From contig NC_034410.1 in NCBI RefSeq assembly GCF_002078875.1, positions 97,734,384 through 97,798,383 on the forward strand: a stretch of DNA of 64,000 nucleotides, written 5' to 3'. The position numbers and the translations under genes were made by a program. Positions 52,763 through 64,000 of the stretch are shown in pieces. This DNA comes from Numida meleagris (lineage: Eukaryota; Chordata; Aves; Galliformes; Numididae). How positions within the stretch are numbered: position 1 is the stretch's first letter; the number at the start of each line of letters is the position of its first letter. The notes below the pieces were generated by a model. That model saw only the letters and a program-made list of their open reading frames with translations, was not told the DNA's origin and searched no databases.

Positions 52763-55700
52763 GCAAATTCTAACTTTGGCTCCCACCTACAAACGTATCT
52801 TCTTTCTTTTCCTGAAGTGTACTTCCACTGCTTTGGATTCCCATCTTGTTTAGTGGCCAGTGCTATATCTTATTTGAATGTCAACTTACAGAATTTGTAG
52901 TTTCAAAAAGGAATTAGTTTAAGTTAAAAAAAAAAAGTTTCAGCAATTGCTACTGTCCTTACAGTAGGAGCAAGTCAGCACAGAGATAACATTTTTGCTC
53001 AATCAATGAGTTATTCTCATACTGACCATAACCTGTGTTATCCACAGATGTGATAAAGGAAATGTAAGTAGATGGGACACACCTGTTCATTGTAAACATT
53101 CCTTTATTAGTGTCATCACGTTTACTTTTTAGGGATGTTTATGTTTAGAATGTAAGCTAATGAGGACACGAATTCATAAATACACATCTAGCCGATAATC
53201 TTATTAATCGGACATTAGTTACAACAACAAAAACAAACTAGCGTGATTCTGTCAAGTTCTTAAGTCGTTTTGTTTGACTTCAACTTGAAATGGCATCACT
53301 GACATTAACTACAACTAGCTGTCAAAATATCTGATAAGCCTCAAGACATAGCTCATACACTACGGTCCATGGCTGGCTTGTAATATCAGGAAAAAAACAT
53401 GTTTTTCTCGCAAAGCATTTCACATTGGAATAGGCAAACAACCTTCTGTCTTCTCTTTCCTGAAACAGAAAGTACTGATCACAAGATAATGACACAAATT
53501 CCATGTCTCAGGGATCCAACCAGGGCAGAAAACCTGCGGAAATCTGTCACCATTTCAATCGCCAAATCTATAATACTCTATACTTCAGTGTTTCATAGGC
53601 AATAACAGTAGGATAGGCTTGAAAAGAAAGAAAGAGAAAAAAAATTGTGCGTGGGGGTAGTAAAACATGACCTGCTTCAGTGCCTTGGCATTATTAAACT
53701 AAGACATCGACGTTGTTTGCAACAACTACTCAGCAAAGATAAGGAGACTAACCAAGTTATAATCACTTTCTAACCATCTATCAGAGTGTAAAAAGTAAAC
53801 TATCTGTTTGCCAGAAAAGCATTTCCTACTACACTTGATGTCTACTGCTGTATGCAAGCTGGGGGCTACTATATAAAAGAAATAAAAGCACAAAAAGGAA
53901 ATCCTGACAGTACTGAAAACAATCAGAAATGCCACTGAACACAGTGGGCTTGTGATCCACATACAAATTACCTGTACTTCAAATTAGCAATGTGAATCTG
54001 GAAAAAAATGAAAGGTACTGGAAAATATTTGGGAGCAAATTATCTCATGATATTTTGGAATTGCCATGTCCAAATACAGTAGCAATAGTGCCAGGACTTG
54101 CATGGCAGAAATGCTGAGAAGCCCCTGACAAAATCAAGGGTTCCTTTTGTCATCACACAATTGGTTTTATTTATCTATTACGGTTTCCCCTTAAGGGTTT
54201 CTGAATTTAAGGAAACCAAATAATAAAAGTACAGTGGAAAGGGCTTCACAGTACTAGTGAACAAACTCAGGTGTATCAGAGAGATTGCACAAACTATTTG
54301 CAGTACCACTAAATCCCGAGTATGGGACCAATAGTTCTACAGAACAGTGTTCATTTTATTCTGGCTCTAGTGTACATAAGAACCTCTGATATTAAGAAGT
54401 TTTTTAACTGAATATTGGTTCTCCTATTACCAGCAATCAAAAGATCTTTAATATTTATTTAACCAGTCAAGCAAAACAGAAGACGCTATGTTTTCTGACA
54501 GCTATTATAGATAGCTTCATTGTACTTCTGGTCCTGCAGCAATGACATGAGATGTCATGAGCAGGCTTATTCAAAATTCCTCAGTATTATACCATGAAAA
54601 CAGATGTTTTCAAATGACAGATGAAGAACTCCATGTCTGGAGATCTTTTACACTAAAACACAGCCAATTCCACTTGGAAGTGTATCTCATAGCCTTGATT
54701 TGCAGTATTCCACACATTGAGCTATCTGACCACTCTTACTCTAAGCAGACATCTGTGGAAACTGGCAAACAAGTACAAAAATAAATCCAAGCAAGCCAGG
54801 AGATCCTGACAACTTTTAAACTGTTCTTACACAAGGGTACACCTGGAATCTGCACAATTTTGGACAGGTTACTGGAGGGAGCTAAAGCTACATGGGCAGG
54901 CTAAATAAACATTGGAGCCACAGGAATATGAAATTATTTGAAAAGTAGTTGACAGACTGTCACTACTTTCTTATCCTTCAAACAGAGAAAAAAAAATTCT
55001 TGTAACCATGTATAAGCAAGGAATCACCTAACTAAGCTCAGCAAAGATATTCTGGAATCACTATGGTTGTTGAGAAGAATGATTTTATACTAAATAAAAT
55101 CCAAAGGGAAATCGAATTACTAAAATAAAGAAATGGCCTTCCAACCTTACAAAGAATTTACATACCAACTAAATTCCATGCAAAAAAACCTGAAAAGGAA
55201 GTGACATTTCTATGAAACTTAGGGAAAAACTGAATGGAATCTGGATTTTCTTATAATAAATTCTACCTTCAATTTTACTAAATAACATTATGAAAAAGTT
55301 CAAAGGCTCTGGAAAGGTTATCACTGACAAAATAACAACCCATTATTTTCCCTTATGTGCTAAACTCTTTTCATGACTGGAAAATCATGCTTTCAAAAAA
55401 GCTCAGTGGTTTAGGGAAGACAGGAGCCTAATTTAACAATTCAACACTATAATACGGTCTTTAAAGGGCTAGAAGGTTAGAGAAACGTCAGTCGTATCAA
55501 CACAGGGGTTGAAAATACCCATGCAAAACCAAATAAAAGCACAGATTACCACTGCCTTTTCATTGGGCTTCTTCTGTATAGAATTAACAGTTCATCATGC
55601 ATATACAGATAAATACGTAGTTTTGTTTTTCAAATGGATTTACTTATCTGTGCGCTAGTTTTCCTGTAACTACCAAGCTTTTTAACCTGCCCCACATATT

Positions 55701-56567
55701 TGAATCACTTCCAAACTGCTTGATGAAATTTTGTACTAAGCACAGGGTGAAAGGTAAGCTGTACTGAAAACCTGAAATTGATTAAATGACAAAAAAAATA
55801 GAGAACTTCATATTAACGTCCCACCCATTACTATCGCTTCCATTTCTCCTACTCCTCCCTCTCCAAATACTTCAGTTCCTGTCCTTCTTACAGACAATGT
55901 CTCAGTTCTAACATGTTTTTCACACATGGAAAGTATAGGGAACTTAAGGGTGGTATATCCCTAATGCTAAATCTAAACATAAACTACTGTTTGCAGTAAG
56001 GAACAGACAGACATCTCTGGAATGACAGCAGCAAGACAGCAGTTAGATTTGCACCCAGTTACTAAGAGAGATGAAGGAAGATGCATCTTTTTGACACAAG
56101 GATAAGGACAGAAGTTACGTTACTGAATAATAAAAATTACAGACTTGATGAATTTAGGTAAGATTCTTTGGCTCTGTAAAGCAGAAGGTCAGATTTGACT
56201 GCCATATTGGTCTTCTCTAAATTTGTAAAGAAAGTGCAATTTTAGTGGAAAATTCTATCTTAACAGATACAGAGGCAAGCCAAGAATATCACGTGTAATG
56301 TTGCATTTAGACGGAGCAGGCATTAGGAGAAAGCAATACGGCCTTCCTTGGAGGTATCGCATTTATTCATTATCTCCATAGGCAATAAAACCAGTACCAG
56401 TTTCTAGAAGACAACACCTAATACATATTAGCTCAAAGGCACTATAAAATTTAACATTAATCAAATAGACAGCTGTATCATTTTTCATACTTTTTGCAGT
56501 TATTACAGAGCGGAAAACTACACTAGAATCCTCTAGATCTTACTGTATTAGGAAATAAATAAATTAC

Positions 56568-56683
56568 CTGTAACCAAAGTCTGTCACTTGTACTGAATTT
56601 ACCATTGGCAGTGCATTGAAAAGTAGCAAATTGTCCTGCATTGACTTCCACACTCTGAAGACGCAAGAAATGGGGAGTTTTTG
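56568..56683 (-). CDS. PTPRM: PTPRM exon encoding the first half of the Ig-like domain
   Basis: This exon of 116 bp encodes two bases completing a threonine codon and then 38 codons. The peptide begins [20 protein letters not shown], continues with FQC (first Ig cysteine) and ends DRLWLQ, where the tryptophan is the core Ig residue. The MAM-proximal motif with [10 protein letters not shown] is typical of type IIB receptor phosphatases, and the Gln-Phe pair is the PTPRM form as I recall it (PTPRK has Gln-Asn). The acceptor ends CTTCCAACAG and the donor is GTAATT directly after the CAG codon, so the exon leaves in phase 0. A 17,125-bp intron separates it from the second half of the same domain. 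In the protein this domain packs against the MAM domain and contributes to the homophilic adhesive surface (established for PTPRM). Confidence 0.97.
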
Positions 56684-59600
56684 CTGTTGGAAGAAGAAAA
56701 CGATTGAAATTATGCAACACAGATGCAGTGGTTATGATTAACATATGGAATATATTTAATGGTCCCACTTTAAAGGGTTCAAATCCCTAAATATACATCA
56801 TATTTTAGGTTGTTTTAATTTTATTCTTTTATTCTTCTGTGTCTGAGAAAAAGCAGAAGTGATGGGTGCTATTTAATTATTCCAGCTGTAAATTATCTTA
56901 GCTTAGCATCCCTTTTGCAATAACAATCTGTATTAATGAAGATTATATTGAAAACAAATTGATGTTCGGAATAAAAATTTATTAGATAGACTACTGACTA
57001 GACAAAACAGCAAGAAGTTGAGAGATGTTGTCAGGGAAACAGGTTTTCCTTTTAACCAGGTATAGTAAGAGTAGATGCTTTAGAATTGTAGCATGAAACA
57101 GATAAAATGCTAACACAACGCTTCTATGTTCTTTAAATAAAATTAATTTCAACAGCACTGAAGAAAAACACAACGCAAGGCATTCTCTATACTGATGCTT
57201 ATTTTTCATTTAGAAAGAGAAAACACTCTTAAGCAAAAATGAAAGCAATATAGATGCATTTAACCTAACACATCAAAGATATTCAAACAAGACCCATGTC
57301 CACTGCAGAAGGAAAGAGACCGTGTATGTTTCTGTTTTACTAGAAAGAACCAACAATGCGACAAAGAAAAACAGAGAAATTTGACACAGAAACTCACCCT
57401 TGAGAATGCATTGTTGCCCAGCAATTCAAATCCTACTGCAGCCAAGGAGAATTTTTGCACTATCTATACTGGCAGATAAGCCAGGCTCTGAACATTGCTT
57501 TCAGTCATGGAACTGCTAATATTAGAATAAACTGCAAAACTAAGCATACGCTTTCTAGCAGAACATCACAACTGTTTAAAATGTTGATGACATTCTCTTA
57601 GAAGGGCTTATCACTGGGACAAATTACAGATTTGAGAAGAATACAAATAACCAGCTACCAGAATTCAAGAAAACAAATAATTTAACAACCAGCATAAGGC
57701 GCTATAAGAAGCAGAAGATGGAATAAAATAGCCCAAGTTAATATGTAATTACAGGAGGAAATGTTTTCATGACAGCTATCCTTTTGGCAAATTTACTAAA
57801 CATAGCATTTTTCTTTTTTTGAACACTTCCAAATGGAATCAGGTACTCTTCACCTATCAAATTACTACTGACTGACTAGTAAAATTCTCAGGAAGTTTCT
57901 CAGTCATTTTTTAAAAACATCTGATTTTACCTTTCTACCATACTTGTTTTCTCCTCAGTCTTCCCAAACTCTGCTAAAATAGTCTTTCTGAATTATGAAG
58001 TATGGCCTAAGTAGAAAGGGATTTTAGGATTTTTAAATATACACACACCAACCAACCAATCGCCAAGCACATGCCTTTCAGTTCTACATGCAGACTTTAC
58101 TTCCACTTGGCCTCTGTCCATGCTATCCAGACAACTGCCTAGTACGTATGTCATGGTTTCATGTTATTTTTGTATTTTTCCCATTTCAATTTTAGTTATC
58201 ATTTTGAAAGTACTTTTTCTGGCAATATACAGGAAAAAAAGTCAGCATGAGTCTTGCAAGGCTTTATACACAAGATAGTTTATTTCCAATTCTCTATTTT
58301 TTTCTGTTTTCTTGTAGACAATGTAACTAGTTTGTTGTTTTAATTTCTAACATTTTAGTTACTTCATCGAAGAACTGTTTCATTAAAGTTTCTACATTTC
58401 AACACTGCAAAATTAGAACAGTGCACATCATGAGATATAACTCACTACTTGCAGGTTCTGAGAACGAATGCACAGATCAAAACTCTCAAAAACTCCATAA
58501 GAAGAATTACTATGCTGATGAAGTGCTGCTTTATACTTCACTAGTCAAACCTAAGATATAAATTCAGAATGCAGAAGTGCAAATACTGCCAAACAAGGGG
58601 GCCTGCTGTGTTTATTAGAACTAAGTGATTCAGAAATAATAGCTGCTGATTCTGCATAACTGTCGCCATATTTGAAGAAATGTCTGTATCTTTTTGCCAC
58701 TAACACTAAAACGATACTTATGAGGTGTTCTAGTATTAACTGATGAACCACTTTTTATTTTAAATTGTAGCTCACACTTACAAATCACAAACAATGCGTA
58801 CAATATGTCATAGAAAGAGAGTGAACAATTACACAAAATTTGGTATTTTTTTTCTCTACTCAGTCATTTGGTCAGTAAGACTACAACCTACAATTCATTG
58901 TATGACCCTTGTATGTCTTATCTAGCAAACAGCACATATATGAAATGATTTTTCCATAAGCGGTCTATTAAAGACACCTGGATTATTATATTCAACTTTT
59001 AATTCACAAGGTTTATTGCATATATGTATTGCATATTCTTAGTAACCACAGAATTGTAAGGGTTGGAAGGGACCTCTGGAGATCACCTTGTCCAACCCCC
59101 CTGCTAAAGCTAGTTCCTTACAGTAGGTTACATAGGAAAGCGTTTAGGTGCGTTTGAATATCTCCAGAGAAGGAGACTCCAGAACAACTCTGGGCAGCCT
59201 GTTCCAGTGTTCTGTCACCCTCAAAGTAAGGACTTTTTTTCTCATGTTCATCTGGAACTTTTTATGTTCAAGCTTGTGCCTGTTACCCTTTGTTCTGTCA
59301 CTGGGTACTGCTGAAAAGATACTTGCCCCACCCATTTGACTTCTGTCCTTTAGATATTCGTATGCTGTCTCCACTAGGCTGAACAGTCCCTGGTCTCTTA
59401 GCTTTTCCTCATAAGATAAACGCTTCAGGCCCCCAGCTATCTTTGCAGCTCCCCACTGGACTCCCTCTAGAGTTCCCTGTCTTTCTTTAACTGAGGAGCC
59501 CAGAATCAGAGACAGTACTCCAGATGAGGCCTCACCAGGGCAGAGCAGAGGGGGAGGATCACATCCCCGGACTTGCTGGCCATGCTCTTTTCAGTGTAAG

Positions 59601-60248
59601 TCAGGTTTACCATTGGCCTTCTTGGCCACAAGGGCACACCGCTGGCTCATGGCCAACCTGTTGTCCACCAGGACACCCAGGTCCCTCTCCACAGAGCTCC
59701 CTTCCAGCAGGTCAGTCCCTTATCCCAATGGGATAAAGAAACATATTAGAAAATAGGGCAGTAAAACAGTTCAAAAATTTAGCCATGAACCTGAAATTTC
59801 TTCCCGGGGAAATACCGTAAACAATCTTGTTTAGCAAAGCCATAGCCCTCAATCAGCTGAGTTTTCTACCTTCTAAGAATTGGGAAAGTAGTCACATGTC
59901 ATTGGTTCAGCTCTTGCATTGTCCATCTCTCTCATTAATGCCTCAGCTTGTAGCTGCATTTAATTTTTTATGTTGAAAGGAAGACATTTAACAAGTCTTG
60001 ATGATTTTTGTTCTGAAGGAATTGCTAGATGACGCAGGTTCACGTTGAGCACTAATGGTACATAAAATATACCTCCTAAGCTAGCAAGGTGCAGTGCTCA
60101 AATGTTAACAACATTTTGTACATTCTCAGCCTATTTTTATGACAATGACATTGTTTTCTGACATTTTCAATATCTTTTGCTTAACATTTATTGAAGGATA
60201 GTAGCACATACATTTTAGAAGACTTTAAAATAGTGCGTGGGTACTTAC
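56684..60248 (-). other. PTPRM: PTPRM intron between the MAM-end and Ig-1 exons (complete, 3,565 bp)
   Basis: The intron has a GTAAGT donor and a CCAACAG acceptor and interrupts a threonine codon after its first base. Its only recognised content is the CR1 remnant at 59044-59730 and a short CA/CCAA-rich stretch near 58040-58062. Nothing else is seen in 56684-59043 or 59731-60248. Confidence 0.93.
59044..59730 (-). mobile_element. CR1 LINE 3' fragment with ORF2 C-terminal remnant
   Basis: The minus strand keeps an open segment at 59144-59374 with GASIFSAVPSDRTKGNRHKL and VTEHWNRLPRVVLESPSLEI, the conserved ORF2 C-terminus. The plus strand starts with the complement of the 3' UTR (GGGTTGGAAGGGACCTCTGG) and continues to a GTTGTCCACCAGGACACCCA segment from further upstream in ORF2. 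It is 5'-truncated near 59730. It lies in the intron before the Ig-1 exon, in the PTPRM orientation. Confidence 0.92.
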
Positions 60249-60327
60249 TACATGGATGTCCTAGAACTTTCACTTCATCAATGGCCACATATCCAGGGTG
60301 ACCTGAAGTTACCACTTCAAAAACAAC
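60249..60327 (-). CDS. PTPRM: PTPRM exon encoding the C-terminal end of the MAM domain
   Basis: This is an internal exon of receptor tyrosine phosphatase mu, a type I membrane protein that binds itself across cell-cell contacts. The minus strand reads 26 codons plus one base, starting [20 protein letters not shown] and ending with the GHPC motif that closes the MAM domain and carries its last disulfide cysteine. The acceptor is a pyrimidine-rich tract ending TTCTCAG, just above 60327. The donor is GTAAGT, just below 60249. The exon enters at a codon boundary and leaves after the first base of a threonine codon, which the next exon completes. From memory of vertebrate PTPRM this corresponds to exon 4. 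The preceding MAM exon is not in the window. The sequence fits PTPRM better than PTPRK, PTPRT or PTPRU, though the identification rests mostly on the three exons that follow. Confidence 0.95.
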
Positions 60328-63300
60328 CTGAGAAGTGAAAAGAGAATTTCTGTTATCAGCTTTATAAAAGAGAAAATATACAAATTCTTTGTTATGGAAA
60401 AATATGTCAACTCTTTCAACACTTGAGAGCTCTTTGTAAATGAAGAACAATCAAAAAAACTTCAAAATGAGTTGTTAAAAAGAGCCAGAACATAAATCGC
60501 ATTTTTCATGTTTATACGGTTTCAGAAATTTACCAGAGTGAATACCCAAAGCTCACAATGAGAAATACTCCCCCCAGTATTTGGTCTGCCAAAATAGTTA
60601 CCTAATGATCTTCTTAAGTATTAAAATTAATAGTTTAATTAATAGTTTCAATTATTTCATTTGCAGAACACACTCCTGCTTTTACTAAATAAATGACCAC
60701 TCTTCAGCATACAGTGCTCTACACAGTATCACATACAAATCAATCTATTTTTAAGAATGTATTTTCTATGCTCTTAATCTTCCAGCAAATATAGTGAATT
60801 AAGAAAAGCAGAACCATATGCCATTATTTGCTTAGTGGCTATAAATAGGTCACAAAATAAATGGATTATTCTTGTTATTTGAATTAAGCACACTCAGAAG
60901 TAAACATCTCCAAACTTTGGCAACCTTACTTTTAACAGCCCAAGAATGTTTATATGGAATAGAAGAAAATAAGCCAATAACATTAGCACGTACATTTCCA
61001 AAGCAATAGAGAAGAAGCTCATGCTCAAATCCAGCTATGAAGAAGTTGAAATTTAGAAACTACTATTCACATATACGCTACACTTGATCTCGGAATAGAT
61101 GCAGAAGGACACTACGTACTATACTCTTAGCAGCAATTATTTCAGCAGAAAAAGAACGATAGCAAACACAAGCATGTCATAAGGATAACATACAGCCCCA
61201 TAATATTATATCGAAGTTTCCCGTTGTTGAATAAACACCGGTAGAAGATCGATACTGATTTTAACACAGACCTTGAGATAAGCAAATTCTTTTCCACCTC
61301 TCAACATTTTTCATCTTTCTCATTTCTCCATCAGTGGTCTCCAACCCTACTCTTTTGTCCCAAGCACCACAGGATTCCTCCTAAATTCCGTCCATTTCTC
61401 CACAAAATCAGTGAAGTAAAATTGCCATAAATATAGCTTTAACTCCACACAGCTGACAAGAAAAATATCTAATTTTCATTCCATTTCTGTCTCCTGTCCA
61501 CACAAAAATTTCAACCTGCAGTGCTAACATTGCCCCCAGGTGAACCTGACAACAGGAGGAAAGCATGAGATGGCCACGAAGAAAGTTCAAAATCCACCAA
61601 ACAATTTTTGCAGAAACAAGTTCTGCAAGACAAAGATTGCAGACTGCTCAATCTCAAACCCCAGCTTGTCGTCTTCTAAATGCCTGAAGGCACTCTGATG
61701 GTACTCATACTTGATACTGCCCATTCAGAGCAAGAGTGGTCAAATTATGTATGTGGCTCCCTACATTCAGCAGAGCATCTAGACCAAGACCTCTCAACAT
61801 TTCAAAGCATCTCTTTTCTACAAAGAATACTTTTTTGGTGGAAATGTCTTAGGAACTACCCTGGGAATTACAAATACACAGCTCTTAAAGAATAATTTCC
61901 ATTCAAAAAACTGGAAGAGCTTTTTAAATGATGGTCTCTACTACCCTCACCTTAGCAGTATTTAAATGGAAATATAAAGAAACTGATAACTTGCACAAAG
62001 AAACCGCAAGTTCCAATGGCAGTGCAAGACAGAAAAACGGAAATTGAAAAAGGAGGAGACTACTCCATTTCTTGGGGACCTACCGAGACTACTTACAACA
62101 GAGTAGGTCTGAAAGACTGTAGGGCATGAGAATGATTGCACAGTGCTGGAAACATGCAGTAAAGACAGAGATGTTACATCATGGCAGCAAAGAACGGGGA
62201 GTAGACAGTTTGGACTCAGAAATGGAAAAGTTCCTGGGGAAATATGATGCCTCTAAGAAAGCTGCTGAGAGAACTGAATCCAAGCGAGGAGGTAAAGAGC
62301 AGCCTGAAAAAATCCAATTTCTCCAATTTCTCTCCTGTATTCTCTAGTTGCTTTGAGTTCCAACTGTTAAGAAGAAAAAAACAAGAACTCCAAGTCCTAT
62401 TTTATTGAAATCGATCTCACAAGTTTCTTTAAAGTTTCTTTTGGGGAAGTCACTGTAAGGAGATATGCACAAAGCCACATGAAAAGTCTACTTGATCCAT
62501 GATCCCATCACTGCAGAGAGGAAGTTTTGTTCAGGCTCTTCATTTTCAGATATGCTAAAATGAATAAAAGTACTGGAGATATCTGCATACGCAAAACTTT
62601 GAAGAAGCCAGCCAAATCATGAAGTTTTATGCTAAAATTATTACTGTCATATGACATGGATTTAATTAATTTCAAAAAATAGTTGTATAAGAGAGCCTTT
62701 TACAGGGAGTCGTCTGACTTCCAACAAAATCATATACCTACCAAATAAGTAGAAGATCTGAAAATAATTTCTGTAATCCATAATCAGGGAGCTTACCTAC
62801 AGATTCTCCAATAGGTTTCAAGTACTTCCTTATCACAGTATACTCACAGACAAGTATAGATCCTGACCATAAACCAGTTCTCTCAGTTTACTGGCAGAAA
62901 CTACAACCTTGAAATAACTAAACTGGATATACTTCTGGCATCAGAGAAAGATTCAATGAGTGATCTAAAATTTTCTGCAGTATCTCTAGACAATATACCA
63001 AAAATATCATTGTCACAAATAGGCCAAGCAATGTACCAAGAAATTGCCAGCTGGATGCGCTATTAAATTGCAGTTGTTGTCACTGAGGAGAGCAAGTTCC
63101 AAAGAAAAGTTATACAAGTAGAAATACAGTTGGTTTAATCAGGCATCAATTAAATGCAATAGTCAAGCTGATCTCAACTTACTTGACCATATATTTTAGT
63201 CTTTTTTGACAGAAAAGACACATTTATTAGTAAATAGAAAGGGACACTATAGCCAGCAGTGATATACTATATCCAAAAAGACATCATTGATGTGCCTTTT

Positions 63301-64000
63301 CCTTCATATGTTCAAGAACGTGACACACGCTGAAAGTACAGTAACATAATTTCCTGTCTGTTCACAGGTTGTGAAATACTATCAACTTCTGTATCCAAAT
63401 CCAGTATTGTTTCATTAAAATAAATAAAGATTATGGACCACAGTATTTGCTTAAGTGAGCACATTCCCTCTTATAGTAAAAAAACAATTTGATTCTACAG
63501 ATGACATGGGTCTGCAAATCCCCTGTAAGTATTATGTACTGCTTGGAGTGCTCAGGATTGGACCTAGAAACACTTCTGGTAACTTATTTTTCCTCTAAAA
63601 AGCTGACAGGGCTGTCAGGATTTGATGTCCTTAGAGGTCTTTTCCAACCTAAATGATTCTATGACTATTCACAGATCTGCATCAGTTTTCCTAATAATTT
63701 TGCTTCGAAATAAAACCCTGCATCTTATTTCATGCCAAACTTTCTCCAACATTTCACACTGGCAAAGCTGTGTGTTTTGCAGAATTTCACATTTTTACCT
63801 CAGAAGCCAAACTCTGCATTTCCTCCCAGCTGCTGCAACACCTGTGGGCAATATGACAGACTCCAGTCAAAACAAAGGCGACATCCAAGCAACAGCAGGC
63901 TGGGCAGTCCTTCGGTTTGTTAGTCTTATTATTCCATCATCTTATCAGGCAGGAAACAACTGGTTAAAGCACCAAATTCATCTGATCAGGAAGAGCTGGG
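60328..64000 (-). other. PTPRM: PTPRM intron upstream of the MAM-end exon (partial)
   Basis: This is the acceptor-side 3,673 bp of the intron preceding the 60249-60327 exon. The larger MAM exon expected upstream (about 90 codons) was looked for on the minus strand and is not present, so the intron continues past 64000. The only recognised element is a CR1 tail at 63600-63665. The rest, 60328-63599 and 63666-64000, shows no gene or repeat that I recognise. Confidence 0.88.
63600..63665 (+). mobile_element. CR1 LINE 3' tail fragment
   Basis: A short piece ending in CR1 style: TTAGAGGTCTTTTCCAACCT followed by AAATGATTCTATGAC. Only about 65 bp are recognisable, and the left edge is uncertain. 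Confidence 0.8.

Larger units (their letters stand above)
39443..56567 (-). other. PTPRM: PTPRM intron splitting the Ig domain (complete, 17,125 bp)
   Basis: This phase-0 intron lies between the two halves of the Ig domain, with a GTAATT donor and a TTTGCCTAG acceptor. It holds a head-to-head CR1 pair (48341-49320), a short CR1 tail (50814-50919), a pyrimidine tract (49436-49500) and a T19 run (52744-52762). The stretches 39443-48340, 49321-50813 and 50920-56567 contain no coding region, RNA gene or transposon that I recognise. Confidence 0.93.

Noticed and set aside
29353..60327. Assignment to the paralogues PTPRK, PTPRT or PTPRU
   Set aside because: The [10 protein letters not shown] and [10 protein letters not shown] segments match PTPRM as I know it, and the recalled paralogue forms differ at these positions.
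60328..64000. Search for the larger MAM exon of PTPRM
   Set aside because: No minus-strand frame with MAM features is present. The only long frame there (61408-61590) has no resemblance.
1..64000. CRISPR arrays, tRNA or rRNA genes, bacterial-type operons or CpG-island promoters
   Set aside because: No regularly spaced repeats, no cloverleaf-like gene and no CpG-dense promoter were seen. The only CpG-rich patch is inside the solo LTR.

Overview
This window is vertebrate nuclear DNA, almost certainly from a galliform bird such as chicken or a close relative. It is AT-rich, has no long open reading frames outside transposon remnants, carries many CR1 LINE fragments ending in the CR1 octamer-type tail (ATTCTATG), and holds avian-type retroviral LTRs. 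There is no operon, CRISPR array, tRNA or rRNA.

The only host gene I can support is PTPRM, the type IIB receptor protein tyrosine phosphatase mu, on the minus strand. Four consecutive internal exons are present with correct splice sites and phases. In transcription order they are the end of the MAM domain (60249-60327, 79 bp), the first part of the Ig-like domain (56568-56683, 116 bp), the second part of the Ig-like domain (39268-39442, 175 bp) and the first fibronectin type III domain (29353-29646, 294 bp). Together they give 664 coding bases, or about 1% of the window. They encode the adhesive MAM-Ig-FN3 core of the extracellular region, which mediates homophilic cell-cell binding. The three complete introns are 3,565, 17,125 and 9,621 bp. 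The flanking introns run off both ends, with 29,352 bp downstream and 3,673 bp upstream inside the window.

The rest is intronic. I recognise 13 CR1 fragments. Seven lie on the plus strand (antisense to PTPRM) and six on the minus strand. Two retain degraded reverse-transcriptase-region coding sequence, at 21374-22335 and 49010-49320. Two retain the ORF2 C-terminus, at 48341-49008 and 59044-59730. There are three retroviral LTRs without internal genes. One is an apparently young solo LTR at 32365-32894, with TGTCA/TGACA ends and a perfect 5-bp duplication (TAACA). The other two are older ERVL-like LTRs at 17464-17892 (minus) and 27314-27801 (plus). Simple repeats and two short tandem duplications make up the remaining recognisable structure.

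I do not see a novel biological system here. The most notable points are the young solo LTR with an intact promoter box antisense to PTPRM, the head-to-head CR1 pair at 48.3-49.3 kb, an inverted CR1 pair at 18.9-19.7 kb, and the modular exon phases of the Ig and FN3 domains. A few non-repetitive stretches look like candidate conserved non-coding elements, but that is an impression only and needs alignment.
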